NCBI RefSeq assembly: GCF_024704385.1
Contig: NZ_JAJDFX010000002.1
Span: 62,001-126,000, forward strand
DNA from: Cellulomonas sp. P24
Lineage (GTDB): Bacteria; Actinomycetota; Actinomycetes; Actinomycetales; Cellulomonadaceae
Direction of reading: 5' to 3'
DNA length: 64,000 nt
Part shown: piece by piece, positions 23,136-32,787 of the stretch
How the letters are laid out: each line of letters opens with the position of its first letter
Numbering within the stretch: the stretch's first letter is position 1
Made by a program: the position numbers and the translations under genes
The notes under the pieces: generated by a model
The model's database searches: none
The model's input: only the letters and a program-made list of their open reading frames with translations
What the model was told of the DNA's origin: nothing

Positions 23136-25403
23136 ATGAAGTTCTCCGACGGCTACTGGCAGCTACCCGACGGCTACACCGTCCTGCGTGCCACCGAGGT
23201 CCGCGACATCGTGGCGGACCCCCGAGCCGGAACCCTCACCGTGTTCGCGACGACCCACCGGATCCGCGGACGCGGCGACACCCTCAACGCCCCGCTGCTC
23301 ACCGTGACGTACTCCTCCCCCGCCCCTGGCGTCGTGCGGACGCGGATCTCCCACCACGACGGCGGCCTCCCGCCGCACCCGCAGTTCGCACTGATCGGAG
23401 ACACCGGCTTCACCCCGACCGTGCAGGCCACCGACGAGGGCGGGAGACTCACGACCGGCGACCTCGAGGTGAGCGTCCGGCGCGGGTTCGGCTGGCACGT
23501 GGAGTACCGGTCCGCGGGGCGGTTGCTCACCGCGAGCACGTCGCGGTCCGTCGCGGCCGTCACCGACGACGCCGGGCACGCGTACGTGCACGAGCAGTTG
23601 ACCATCACCCCCGGCGAGCTCGTCTACGGTCTCGGCGAGCGGTTCGGCCCCGTGGTCAAGAACGGCCAGAGCGTCGACATCTGGAACCTGGACGGCGGGA
23701 CATCCAGCGAGCAGGCGTACAAGAACGTGCCGTTCTTCCTCAGCTCGCGCGGGTACGGCGTCCTCGTGGACCACCCCGGCAAGGTGTCCTTCGAGATCGG
23801 TTCGGAGGCCGTCGAGCGGACCCAGTTCTCCGTCCCCGGAGAGGTCCTCGAGTACCTGGTGTTCGACGGCCCGACCGCGAAGGACGTCCTGCGCCGCTAC
23901 ACAGCCCTCACCGGTCGCGCTCCCCGCGTTCCCGCGTGGTCGTTCGGCCTGTGGCTGACCACGTCGTTCACGACGTCCTACGACGAGGCGACGGTCACGT
24001 CGTTCGTCGACGGCATGGCGGAGCGGGACCTGCCCCTCTCGGTGTTCCACTTCGACTGCTTCTGGATGCGGGAGTTCCACTGGACCGACTTCGTCTGGGA
24101 TCCCGCGACCTTCCCCGAGCCGCAGGCCATGCTCACGCGACTCAAGGCGAAGGGTCTCCACATCTCGGTGTGGATCAACCCGTACATCGCTCAGCGCTCG
24201 CGTCTGTTCACCGAGGGCAAGGAGCGCGGGTACCTGCTCCGTCGCACCGACGGCTCGATCTGGCAGACCGACCTCTGGCAGGCGGGCATGGCACTCGTCG
24301 ACTTCACGAACCCCGACGCGTGCGACTGGTACACCGGTTACCTGCGCGAGCTCCTCGCTACCGGCGTCGACTGCTTCAAGACCGACTTCGGTGAGCGCAT
24401 CCCCTCCGAGGGCGTCGTCTACCACGACGGCTCCGACCCGGAACGGATGCACAACTACTACACGCACCTGTACAACCAGTCCGTCTTCGACACCCTCGTC
24501 GACGTGCGCGGCGAAGGTGAGGCCGTGCTGTTCGCCCGGTCGGCGACGGCCGGCGGGCAGACGATGCCGGTGCACTGGGGCGGCGACAACGACTCGACGT
24601 TCGCCTCCATGGCGGAGACCCTCCGTGGCGGACTGTCGCTCGGGCTCTCAGGGTTCGGCTTCTGGAGCCACGACATCGGCGGCTTCGAGGGCACTCCGGA
24701 CCCGTTGGTGTTCAAGCGGTGGCTGGCGTTCGGGCTGCTCTCGTCGCACTCGCGTCTGCACGGCTCCGGCTCGGTCCGCGTCCCCTGGGCGTTCGACGAC
24801 GAGGCGGTGGAGATCACACGCCGGTTCACCCACCTGAAGTACCGCCTCATGCCGTACCTCGCCGCCACCGCAGAGGCCGCGCACACCGACGGCCTGCCCG
24901 TCCTGCGACACCTGCTCCTCGAGTTCGGCGACGACCGCTCGGCGCTCAACGCCGACACCCAGTACATGCTCGGCGACAGCGTGCTCGTGGCTCCCGTGCT
25001 CGACGCCGACGGGCACGTCGACGTGTACGTCCCCGACGGGGTGTGGACGTCGCTGCTCGACGGCTCGACGGTCACCGGCCCGCGGTGGGTGCACCAGGTC
25101 CACTCCACCGGTTCGCTGCCCGTCCTGGTCCGCCCCGGAAGCGTGCTCCCCTGGGGCAACCAGACCTCACGTCCGGACTACGACTGGGCCGACGGGGTCA
25201 CGCTGCGTGCCTTCGAGCTCGCGGACGGCGACCGGCGCGAGGTCGTCGTGCCCGCGGCCGACGGCGGCGACGGGACCCGGTTCGTCGTCGAGCGCGCCGG
25301 CGAGCGGCTCGTCGCCACCGGGCCGGCCAGCACTTGGCGCCTGCAGAGCGGAGACGTCGTGGTCGACGCCGTCGACGGGCACGCGGAGCTCACCCTGGCC
25401 TGA
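23136..25403 (+). CDS. yicI: alpha-xylosidase, GH31 (YicI-like)
   Basis: 755 residues, near the 772 of E. coli YicI. N-terminal beta-sandwich, then the GH31 barrel: W-S-F-G-L-W-L, F-D-C-F-W-M-R, nucleophile D417 in C-F-K-T-D-F-G-E and acid/base D484 in W-G-G-D-N-D-S. The equivalents in YicI are D416 and D482. The F-G-E and C-F-W-M patterns favour alpha-xylosidase over alpha-glucosidase. No signal peptide, so it cleaves xylosides such as isoprimeverose from imported xyloglucan fragments inside the cell. Last gene of the LacI operon; a strong terminator follows. Confidence 0.92.
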   Translation: MKFSDGYWQLPDGYTVLRATEVRDIVADPRAGTLTVFATTHRIRGRGDTLNAPLLTVTYSSPAPGVVRTRISHHDGGLPPHPQFALIGDTGFTPTVQATDEGGRLTTGDLEVSVRRGFGWHVEYRSAGRLLTASTSRSVAAVTDDAGHAYVHEQLTITPGELVYGLGERFGPVVKNGQSVDIWNLDGGTSSEQAYKNVPFFLSSRGYGVLVDHPGKVSFEIGSEAVERTQFSVPGEVLEYLVFDGPTAKDVLRRYTALTGRAPRVPAWSFGLWLTTSFTTSYDEATVTSFVDGMAERDLPLSVFHFDCFWMREFHWTDFVWDPATFPEPQAMLTRLKAKGLHISVWINPYIAQRSRLFTEGKERGYLLRRTDGSIWQTDLWQAGMALVDFTNPDACDWYTGYLRELLATGVDCFKTDFGERIPSEGVVYHDGSDPERMHNYYTHLYNQSVFDTLVDVRGEGEAVLFARSATAGGQTMPVHWGGDNDSTFASMAETLRGGLSLGLSGFGFWSHDIGGFEGTPDPLVFKRWLAFGLLSSHSRLHGSGSVRVPWAFDDEAVEITRRFTHLKYRLMPYLAATAEAAHTDGLPVLRHLLLEFGDDRSALNADTQYMLGDSVLVAPVLDADGHVDVYVPDGVWTSLLDGSTVTGPRWVHQVHSTGSLPVLVRPGSVLPWGNQTSRPDYDWADGVTLRAFELADGDRREVVVPAADGGDGTRFVVERAGERLVATGPASTWRLQSGDVVVDAVDGHAELTLA

Positions 25404-25425
25404 CGGCGGCACGTCCCTCACGGAG

Positions 25426-25462
25426 GTCGGGGCGGCACCGGACGAACCGGTGCTGCCCCGAC
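25426..25462 (+). terminator. intrinsic terminator-like hairpin after the sugar operon
   Basis: 16-bp stem (25426-25441 with 25447-25462, one G-T pair) and loop ACGAA, 22 bases after the alpha-xylosidase stop. A weak TCGTCTCT follows. It can also serve the convergent hydrolase gene. A GGCCCC tandem run (25481-25502) lies beside it. Confidence 0.8.
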
Positions 25463-25512
25463 TCGTCTCTCGTCCAGGTCCCGGCCCCGGCCCCGGCCCC
25501 GGTACGACCGGA

Positions 25513-26505
25513 TCACACCGCCCGGTCCGCCTGTCCCGGCTCCGGCCCGGGAACACGCGCCTCGAGCCAGCGCGTCACCGTCTCGAGGTACAGCGCCCGC
25601 GGTGCAGGGGCCGAGAGGCTGAGGTCGTGCACCCCGTCCGGGATCCGCACGAGGGTCACGTCAGGTCCGAGGAGCGCGGAGCGCGTCGCGATCTGGCGTA
25701 CGTCCAGGATCGTGTCCTGGCGGTCGAGGTCGGGGTTCGCCGCGGTGTTCGGACCGCTGCTCGCCGATGAGCAGACCAGGACGGGAACGCCGATGTCCAG
25801 ACCGCGGGCCAGCCGGGCCTGGCCTCGTCGGACCGCGCGCAACCACCCCGCCCGAACCGGGAAGCCTTCCGGCGGTTTGAGCGTGAGGTCGTAGTCCCAG
25901 ACACCGCCGTGGGCGACGTGCAGCCGGTACGAGTACTCGGAGGGACCGTCCGCGAGGACGCGCTTCGGGTCGAGAGGCCCCGCGACGTCGAGCACCCGGG
26001 TCGCCACCACCCGCTGGAACCACCGGGCGTTGAGGTCGAACCACGGGCTGTTGAGCACCAGCGCATCCAGGACGTCCGTCTCCCGCAGGCTGTGCGCCCA
26101 CAGGCTCGCGAGGAGCCCGCCCGTCGAGTGCCCCATGAGGACCAGGCGACGATGCCCGAGCTCACCGCGGACAAGTGCCGCCGCTGCTGTCAGCTCCGGG
26201 ACGTAGTCCAGGAGGTCCGTGCACGAGTGCGGCGTCTGCCACGGGCGCAGCGAACGGCCGCACTTGCGCAGGTCGAGCGCGTAGAGCTCGTACCCGTGGG
26301 CCCGCAGGGCCTCACCCAGGTGGGTCTGGAAGAAGTAGTCGTTGAACCCGTGCACGTAGAGCACCGCCGGGCGGTCGGCCACCGCGGTGCCGTCCGGGAC
26401 GGCCCGCACGACGGTCGCCACGACCGCCCCTTCGTCGTCCGCACCGAGGTCGAGAGTCGTCTGCTGCCAGTGGGCGCCGAGCGGGTCCGGTTCCCACCGG
26501 GTCAC
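25513..26505 (-). CDS. alpha/beta hydrolase (serine aminopeptidase S33/lysophospholipase-like)
   Basis: 330 residues. Oxyanion-loop region V-L-Y-V-H-G-F-N-D-Y near residues 48-57; nucleophile elbow L-M-G-H-S-T-G-G (Ser about 125); terminal His in I-P-D-G-V-H-D-L-S-L near 299. Resembles monoacylglycerol lipases and Hydrolase_4 proteins. No signal peptide. It overlaps the upstream MFS gene by four bases, so the two are co-transcribed; the substrate is unknown. Confidence 0.85.
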   Translation of the reverse strand: MTRWEPDPLGAHWQQTTLDLGADDEGAVVATVVRAVPDGTAVADRPAVLYVHGFNDYFFQTHLGEALRAHGYELYALDLRKCGRSLRPWQTPHSCTDLLDYVPELTAAAALVRGELGHRRLVLMGHSTGGLLASLWAHSLRETDVLDALVLNSPWFDLNARWFQRVVATRVLDVAGPLDPKRVLADGPSEYSYRLHVAHGGVWDYDLTLKPPEGFPVRAGWLRAVRRGQARLARGLDIGVPVLVCSSASSGPNTAANPDLDRQDTILDVRQIATRSALLGPDVTLVRIPDGVHDLSLSAPAPRALYLETVTRWLEARVPGPEPGQADRAV

Positions 26506-27917
26506 GCAGGCACGTCCGTGCCGCGACGACCTCCCGAGCGCACCGGGAGGACCAGCACCAGCCCCAGCAGGATCACAACCATGATCCCGATGATGCCCCA
26601 GTACTGCGCGCCGGACAGGGCGATGGCGGTCGAGAACGCCAACGGAGCCATGAACGCCGCGGCGCGTCCGGTCGTCGCGTACATGCCGAACACCTCGCTC
26701 TCACGACCGGCCGGGATGGTCCGGGCGAGCAGCGTGCGACTCGAGGACTGCGCCGGGCCGACGAACAGGCACAGGAGGAGTCCGAAGACCCAGAAGACCC
26801 GCTGCCCGCCGTCGTGCAGCACGAACACGCACACCCCGGAGACCACCAGCCCCACCAGTGACGTCACGATGATCGCCTTCGGACCGACCTTGTCGTCCAG
26901 GTACCCGGCGACGAACGTCGCGAGCCCAGCGACGACGTTGGCGGCGATCGCGAACATGATGACCCCGGACGCGCTGAACCCGAATGTCCCCGACGCGATC
27001 ACGGCTCCGAACGTGAAGACGCCGGCGAGACCGTCGCGGTACACGGCGCTCGCCACCAGGAACCGCAGCGTGTCCCGCTGCCCGCGCCACAGCGCAGCCA
27101 CGTCATGACCCAGCCGCCGGTACGACCCGACCAGTCCGAGCCGGGTCCCTCTGCCGGACGGCGTCACCTCGGGCACTGCGATCAGCACCGGCAACGCGAA
27201 GAGACCGAACCACACGGCGGCAACCAGGACCGCGACCCTGATGTCCAGACCGTGCGCACCGGTCACACCGAACCAGCCCACCGTCGGGTTGATGAACCCG
27301 ACGAACAGCACCAGGAGCAGGACGATCCCCCCGATGTACCCCGCGCCCCAGCCGAGGCCGCTGATCCGCCCGACCGTGCGTGGGGTCGAGACCTGGGCGA
27401 GCATCGCGTTGTAGTTGACCGCTGCGAGCTCGTAGAAGATCGTGCCGGCGGCCAGCAGGAAGATGCCCAGCAGCAGGTTCTGGGTCAGGCTCGTCGGGTC
27501 CGGGGTGACGAGGAACATCGCCGCGCAGATGAGGACCGTGATCGCGGTGTGGACCCCGAGCCAGCGCTTGCGCCGGCCGGTGTCGTCGGCGCGGGCACCC
27601 GTCACGGGGGCGAGCACCGCAATGAGGACACCGGACGCCGTCAGCCCCCAGCCGAGCCACGCCGAGTGCTGCGCGAGAACGGCATCGAGCGCCGTCGTGG
27701 CCGCGCCGTGCCCGGTGACGTCGAGGGCCGCGGCGTCCACCGTGCCCTGGTCGACGAACGCCTTGCTGGTGAGCCACCGGGTGAACACGAAGGTCGTGAT
27801 GACCGCGTTGAACGCCGCCGAGCCCCAGTCCCACAGCGCCCACGCGAGCACTCGGGAACGGGGGACGTCACCCGTCGCGGTCGGCCGTGTCGTCGCGAGG
27901 GGCTCGATGGCGGTCAC
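26502..27917 (-). CDS. MFS transporter, UMF1/Atg22-like
   Basis: About 471 residues from the GTG at 27917; the frame extends to 28049, but that part is arginine/alanine-rich and unlike the family. Eleven to twelve membrane helices. The opening A-W-A-L-W-D-W-G-S-A-A-F-N-A-V-I-T-T-F-V-F is the hallmark of the UMF1 (vacuole effluxer Atg22-like) group, whose members are linked to small-molecule efflux. No clear ribosome site, so the start is uncertain. Operon with the hydrolase. Confidence 0.85.
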   Translation of the reverse strand: MTAIEPLATTRPTATGDVPRSRVLAWALWDWGSAAFNAVITTFVFTRWLTSKAFVDQGTVDAAALDVTGHGAATTALDAVLAQHSAWLGWGLTASGVLIAVLAPVTGARADDTGRRKRWLGVHTAITVLICAAMFLVTPDPTSLTQNLLLGIFLLAAGTIFYELAAVNYNAMLAQVSTPRTVGRISGLGWGAGYIGGIVLLLVLFVGFINPTVGWFGVTGAHGLDIRVAVLVAAVWFGLFALPVLIAVPEVTPSGRGTRLGLVGSYRRLGHDVAALWRGQRDTLRFLVASAVYRDGLAGVFTFGAVIASGTFGFSASGVIMFAIAANVVAGLATFVAGYLDDKVGPKAIIVTSLVGLVVSGVCVFVLHDGGQRVFWVFGLLLCLFVGPAQSSSRTLLARTIPAGRESEVFGMYATTGRAAAFMAPLAFSTAIALSGAQYWGIIGIMVVILLGLVLVLPVRSGGRRGTDVPA

Positions 27918-28067
27918 GCGCGAAGTATGGCGTGACCACGCCACTGCAGGGTGAACCCCGGATGAACACGCCGCGCGAGTCGCCCGCTCGGCCCCGGTCC
28001 GTCGACGCCCGGCGGCGGCGCAACCAGCGTGCAACCTGCATCCGCACACCGACCGCGGAGCGAGCGG

Positions 28068-28376
28068 TCAGTCCGTGGCGGCGCCTGACGCCGCAGCCAC
28101 GAGGTCGCCGTACTCGTCGTGTGCCGCGATCCAGCCGCGCACGAACGGGCACAGTGGGACGACGCGACGCGCGCCTCCTGCCCGCACGTCGTCGAGGGCA
28201 CCGCGGACGAGCGCCGAGCCGACGCCCTTCCCGCCCGCGCGCGGCTCCACCTCGGTGTGGGTGAACACGACCAGCTCCCCGGACCGCTCGTACTCTGCGA
28301 AGCCGACGACCTCGCCGTCGATCCGCGCCTCGTAGCGACTCCGTCCGGGCACGTCACGAACCTCGATGCTCACCAT
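28068..28376 (-). CDS. GNAT-family N-acetyltransferase (YjdJ-like)
   Basis: 102 residues from the ATG at 28376. A short single-domain GNAT of the YjdJ type: V-V-F-T-H-T-E-V, then the acetyl-CoA loop R-A-G-G-K-G-V-G-S-A-L-V, then V-V-P-L-C-P-F-V-R-G-W-I. Divergent from the penicillin-binding protein gene (start-to-start gap 76 bp). The acceptor is unknown. Confidence 0.85.
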   Translation of the reverse strand: MVSIEVRDVPGRSRYEARIDGEVVGFAEYERSGELVVFTHTEVEPRAGGKGVGSALVRGALDDVRAGGARRVVPLCPFVRGWIAAHDEYGDLVAAASGAATD

Positions 28377-28452
28377 GCCGACACCCAAGCACAGGGGACG
28401 ATCGAGTGGAACTCCCCCAGGTGTGTCGGCGATCCGGTGTTGGATGGCACCC

Positions 28453-30360
28453 ATGCGCACCCGAACCATCGTCGCCGCGACCGCTGCCGCCGCCCTGGTC
28501 ATCGCGGGGGCGGCAGGGGGATACGTGTACGTCGGGCACCGCCACGAGGCCGAGCTCGACAGCAAGGCGCACGCGCTGTTCACCTCCTACGCCACCGCCT
28601 GGACCGACGGAGGTCTGGATGCGATCGCCTACTCCGGCGCCGAGCCGACCGCGGTCGCCGCGGGCTTCCATGCCACGACCGCGGCACTGGGCGACGTCCA
28701 CCCGACCGTCTCGGTCACGTCCATGACCCGCCACGGCACGTCCGCCTCCGCCGAGCTCGCGGTGTCGTGGCCCGTCACCGCAGGGTCCACCTGGAGCTAC
28801 TCGATGCCCGTGGAGGCCACGGACGCCACCGGCACCTGGGCCATCGTGACCACACCGACAGCTTCCATGTGGGTTCCCGGCATCGGGCCCGACGCAACGC
28901 TCGTGAAGACCCGGACCTGGGGCACCCGTGGCGAGGTCCTCGACCGCAACGGCGCACCGATCCTCGCGAACGGCACCGTGTACGACGTCGAGATCGACCC
29001 GACCCGGGCGTCCGACTCGACGGTCTCCGCGCTCGAGACCCTCGTCGGCTCGTCGCCCGGGTCTCTCGTGGCCCAGCTCGACGCGGCCAAGACGTCCGGC
29101 TCGAAGGCGCCGATTCCGGTCATCGCCTATCGAGAGTCCGACTTCCTCGCCCGGAAGGCCCAGCTCGACTCCCTCATCGGGGTGATCTACCCGAAGCGGA
29201 CCCAACCGCTCGCACCGACCTCGGCCTTCGCGCGCCCGCTGCTCGGCTCCTACGGACCCGTGACCGCCGACATCGTGGAGAAGAGCGGCGGACGGTACGT
29301 CGCCGGTGACTACGCCGGGCTCAGCGGACTTCAGGCGCAGTACGACGAGGTGCTCGCGGGGACACCAGGCATCAGGATCGCCACGAGCTTCGCGCCGACG
29401 ACCGCTCTGTTCGAGAAGCCACCCGTGAACGGCACCTCGGTCACGCTCACCCTCGATCTCGCGACCCAGACGGCAGCCGAGAACGCTCTTGCCGGCAGCG
29501 GCAGCGTCCCGTCGGCCCTGGTGGCCGTGGACGTCAAGACGGGCGACCTGCTGGCCGTCGCCAACTCGCCGTCGTACGGCATCGACCGAGCGCTCTCCGG
29601 GACGTACCCCCCAGGCTCGACGCTCAAGGTCGGCACGACGTATTCGCTGCTCAGCAAGGGTCTCTCCCCCACCACGACGGTCACCTGCCCGCCCTCGGTG
29701 ACGGTCGGAGGACTCAAGGTCTCCAACTACGCCGGAGAGTCGTTCGGCTCCGTGCCGTTCTCCGTCGACTTCGCGCAGTCCTGCAACACGGCGTTCGTCC
29801 AGCTCTCGGAGAAGATGGGCAACTCGGACGTCCACGACGCCGCGCTCGCCCTGGGCATCGGCGCCGGATGGGACAAGCACCTCGGCGTGCCCGACGTCGC
29901 GGCCGGGTCGGTCCCGGTGGCCACGTCGACCAGCGAACGCGCCGCCACCGCCTTCGGCCAGGCCAAGACGCTCGTCTCGCCGGCGGACCTCGCCGTGATG
30001 GTCGGCTCGGTGGCCCGCGGCAGCTACGTCGAGCCGGCCCTCGTCTCCTCCCCCGCAGTCGCTGGTGCCGACCGGACCCCGCACCCCCTCGACCCGGCCG
30101 TGATCGCGCAGCTCCACGACCTGATGCGACTCGTGGTGACCGACGGGACCGGTCAGGTCATGAAGTCGACGCCCGGTGCCCCGGTGTACGGCAAGACCGG
30201 GACGGCGGAGTACGGGACCGACACGCCGCCCAAGACCCGCGCGTGGTTCGTCGGGTGGCAGGGCGACGTCGCGTTCTGCGTGCTCGTCGAGGACGGCGAG
30301 AGCGGTGGTGCGGTGGCCGCTCCGATCGCCAAGGCCTTCCTCACGACCCTCAACGGCTGA
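28453..30360 (+). CDS. penicillin-binding protein, class B transpeptidase with NTF2-like domain
   Basis: 635 residues. N-terminal membrane anchor (about 7-26), NTF2-like N-terminal transpeptidase domain (about 33-145), PBP dimer domain (about 150-310), transpeptidase domain with S389-T-L-K392, S443-C-N445 and K581-T-G-T584. All active-site motifs are intact. The layout matches mycobacterial PBP-lipo (Rv2864c) and MecA-type proteins, which are often less sensitive to beta-lactams. It cross-links peptidoglycan outside the membrane. The CoA-transferase gene follows after 13 bp. Confidence 0.92.
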   Translation: MRTRTIVAATAAAALVIAGAAGGYVYVGHRHEAELDSKAHALFTSYATAWTDGGLDAIAYSGAEPTAVAAGFHATTAALGDVHPTVSVTSMTRHGTSASAELAVSWPVTAGSTWSYSMPVEATDATGTWAIVTTPTASMWVPGIGPDATLVKTRTWGTRGEVLDRNGAPILANGTVYDVEIDPTRASDSTVSALETLVGSSPGSLVAQLDAAKTSGSKAPIPVIAYRESDFLARKAQLDSLIGVIYPKRTQPLAPTSAFARPLLGSYGPVTADIVEKSGGRYVAGDYAGLSGLQAQYDEVLAGTPGIRIATSFAPTTALFEKPPVNGTSVTLTLDLATQTAAENALAGSGSVPSALVAVDVKTGDLLAVANSPSYGIDRALSGTYPPGSTLKVGTTYSLLSKGLSPTTTVTCPPSVTVGGLKVSNYAGESFGSVPFSVDFAQSCNTAFVQLSEKMGNSDVHDAALALGIGAGWDKHLGVPDVAAGSVPVATSTSERAATAFGQAKTLVSPADLAVMVGSVARGSYVEPALVSSPAVAGADRTPHPLDPAVIAQLHDLMRLVVTDGTGQVMKSTPGAPVYGKTGTAEYGTDTPPKTRAWFVGWQGDVAFCVLVEDGESGGAVAAPIAKAFLTTLNG

Positions 30361-30373
30361 CCCCGAGGCGCAG

Positions 30374-31783
30374 ATGACGTCACCCGCGACCACCGACTGG
30401 GCCATGGCGGTCTGGCGTGCCCTCGGCACGGATGAGGAGTCGTTCGATCCTGTCGACCCACCGACCATCATCGGTCCGGCGACGGTGCTCCCCGCCACCT
30501 TCGACGTCACCGGGTTCGCCGCCGCCACGACCGCCACGGAGCTGCTCGCCGCCGCACAGCTCCTCGCCACGCGCCGTGCGGAGACGGCACGGCCGGTCAC
30601 GGTCAGTACCCGCAGCGCGGCGGCGGCGTTCCTCGCCGAGCGTCTCTTCACCCCGCTCGGCTGGGACCTCCCTCCGGCCTGGGACCCGATCGCAGGCGAC
30701 TACCGGACGCAGGACGGCTGGATCCGGCTGCACACGAACTACCCCCACCACCGAGCGGTCGTCCATCGCGTCCTCGGTGCCGCGACCCGCGAGGACGTCA
30801 CCCGAGCAGTCGCCTCGTGGGAGGGGACGGCACTCGAGGACGCGATCGTCTCCGCTGGCGGGTGCGCGGCCGTCATGCACACCCGAGCGCAGTGGCTCGG
30901 CTCCGCGGCCGGCCGCTCGACGCGTGACGAACCGCTCGCCCGCACCGACGTCGGGACACCCACCGGTTCTGCTCCTCGGTGGGTAGCCCGCTCACCGGTG
31001 CCGGTCCGGCCGTTCGACGGGGTCCGGGTCCTCGACCTCACACGGGTGCTCGCCGGCCCGATGTGCACCCGCTTCCTCGCCGCATACGGAGCAGACGTGC
31101 TGCGCATCGACCCGGTCGGTGTCGACGAGGTGGCGGCGCTCGTCCCGGAGACGACCGCAGGCAAGCACTCGACGCGGCTGGACCTGACCTGCTCGCCTGA
31201 CCGGACGACCTTCGCCGAGCTCGTGCGCACCGCCGATGTGCTGGTCAGCGGCTACCGGCCCGGTGCCTTCGACGCCCTCGGCTACGACGCCAGCGCGCTT
31301 CGCTCCCTCAACCCGGAGCTCATCACCGCCTCCCTCGACGCCTATGGCTGGACCGGGCCGTGGCGGGAGCGACGCGGGTTCGACAGCCTCGTCCAGATGA
31401 GTGTCGGCATCGCATCCGCCGGCGCCTCGGAGGACGGCACGGACGCCCCTCGCCCCCTCCCGGCGCAGGCCCTCGATCATGGGACCGGAGCCGTCCTCGC
31501 CGCAGCCATCGGCCGCGCCCTGCTCCGACAGCTGCGCCACGGCGCACCGACGTCGGTCCGGTGCTCACTCATCGGCACCGCCACCGCGCTCCTCGGCCAC
31601 CCGTCGCCGTCCGGTCGCACGACCCCGGACCCGCAGTGGTCGGACACGGACCTCGTGACGACCAGGACGGCGTGGGGCTCCGCCCGGCAGGTGCCGCTGC
31701 CGGGAGAGATCGCCGGCACGCCACCGCACTGGTCAGTCGACGCCGGGCCGATCGGCAGCCATGCGCCGGTCTGGTCGAGCTGA
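30374..31783 (+). CDS. family III CoA transferase (CaiB/BaiF-like)
   Basis: 469 residues from the ATG at 30374. The N-terminal half (1-200) is a degenerate CoA-transferase-like segment, and the C-terminal half (about 210-460) has the canonical opening D-G-V-R-V-L-D-L-T-R-V-L-A-G-P-M-C, the A-D-V-L family stretch, and G-F-D-S-L-V-Q, where the Asp is the expected CoA-thioester nucleophile. The two-part form is seen in several actinobacterial members. The acyl substrate is unknown. Possibly co-transcribed with the PBP gene. Confidence 0.85.
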   Translation: MTSPATTDWAMAVWRALGTDEESFDPVDPPTIIGPATVLPATFDVTGFAAATTATELLAAAQLLATRRAETARPVTVSTRSAAAAFLAERLFTPLGWDLPPAWDPIAGDYRTQDGWIRLHTNYPHHRAVVHRVLGAATREDVTRAVASWEGTALEDAIVSAGGCAAVMHTRAQWLGSAAGRSTRDEPLARTDVGTPTGSAPRWVARSPVPVRPFDGVRVLDLTRVLAGPMCTRFLAAYGADVLRIDPVGVDEVAALVPETTAGKHSTRLDLTCSPDRTTFAELVRTADVLVSGYRPGAFDALGYDASALRSLNPELITASLDAYGWTGPWRERRGFDSLVQMSVGIASAGASEDGTDAPRPLPAQALDHGTGAVLAAAIGRALLRQLRHGAPTSVRCSLIGTATALLGHPSPSGRTTPDPQWSDTDLVTTRTAWGSARQVPLPGEIAGTPPHWSVDAGPIGSHAPVWSS

Positions 31784-31819
31784 AACCACGGCCTCACGCG
31801 GCGCACGCCGGGAGCGCTG

Positions 31820-32656
31820 CTAGCCCGGAACCGCAGCCGTGTGCAACAACGAGGTGAGGTTCGCGTCCCACTCGAGCATCCAGAAGTACCACGGCGTGCT
31901 GCGGAACCCGATCGCCTCCAGACCGGCACGCGGTTCCGTCCGCGTGTACGCGTTGATCGCCGCGTGGACCGCAGCCGAGTCGACAGGGGTGAGCGCCTGA
32001 AAGCGCACCAGGTCACCGGCCGGCACGTTGTACCGGAACTCGGGCTTGATCCAGAAGAGCGCATCGGTGATCAGCCCCTCGTCGAGGAGGCTCTTGATCA
32101 CCCGTCCGTTGCCGCGATGGAGCCGGTTGTTGTCGAGCACGTACGAGTGAGCGACGTGCGTGACGGTCCTCCCTGCCGCAGCGGCCGCGCGCTCGAACCT
32201 GAGCGCCGTGCGCCGCATCTCCGCGAAGTTGTCATCCGGCCCCGGTGCCGAGTCCTGCAGCACGACCACGTTGCGGCTCTCGACCCCGAGGGCAGCCATC
32301 GCCGCACGGAACTCGTCCTCACGGAGCGTGCCTCGCTGCACGCTCGAGAGGGCGTTGAAGTGCGCCGGCTTGAGGAACGGTGTGGCCCCGAGCCCGCGGG
32401 ACACCAGGACGACGTACACGTTGTCCGCACCCTTGGTGTCGATGGCCGCCCGGACAGCACTACCGCCCCACAGCACCTCGTCGTCGGGGTGCTCGGGGTA
32501 GAACACGACGACGTCGCCCGCGAACACCGGGTTGTGGGCCAGGCGCGGCTCGTGCACGATCTCGCCGACGCACACGGCAAGGACGAGGATCACCGCGGCA
32601 ACGGCACGTACCGACCGCCACTGCGCCACCCTCGCGGCCCACCGCAGCACCGTCAT
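31820..32656 (-). CDS. PIG-L family deacetylase, membrane-anchored
   Basis: 278 residues from the ATG at 32656 (GAAGG upstream); an earlier ATG at 32722 gives 300. One membrane helix at the N-terminus (about 18-36), then the PIG-L metal motif E-H-P-D-D-E near residue 55. Further conserved His follow in T-H-V-A-H-S-Y. Family members are zinc N-deacetylases of N-acetylglucosamine-type substrates (MshB, PIG-L). Predicted to work outside the membrane; substrate unknown. Convergent with the CoA transferase. Confidence 0.85.
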   Translation of the reverse strand: MTVLRWAARVAQWRSVRAVAAVILVLAVCVGEIVHEPRLAHNPVFAGDVVVFYPEHPDDEVLWGGSAVRAAIDTKGADNVYVVLVSRGLGATPFLKPAHFNALSSVQRGTLREDEFRAAMAALGVESRNVVVLQDSAPGPDDNFAEMRRTALRFERAAAAAGRTVTHVAHSYVLDNNRLHRGNGRVIKSLLDEGLITDALFWIKPEFRYNVPAGDLVRFQALTPVDSAAVHAAINAYTRTEPRAGLEAIGFRSTPWYFWMLEWDANLTSLLHTAAVPG

Positions 32657-32787
32657 GCCTTCATCGCCCCCGGACCACGTCACCGGCAACCGCCTGCCGC
32701 TCGCCGACTCCTCGGCCGCCACCGCACGGCCCCGGCCGCGGGGCCGGAAGTGGGGTCGTCAGACGATACCGCCGACCACCGCCTGGG

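Noticed and set aside
25481-25502. GGCCCC tandem run as a functional repeat
   Set aside because: Short GC-rich run next to a terminator; common by chance at this GC content.
28354-30651. 765-codon minus-strand frame opposite the penicillin-binding protein
   Set aside because: Shadow frame; the plus-strand gene has all transpeptidase motifs.
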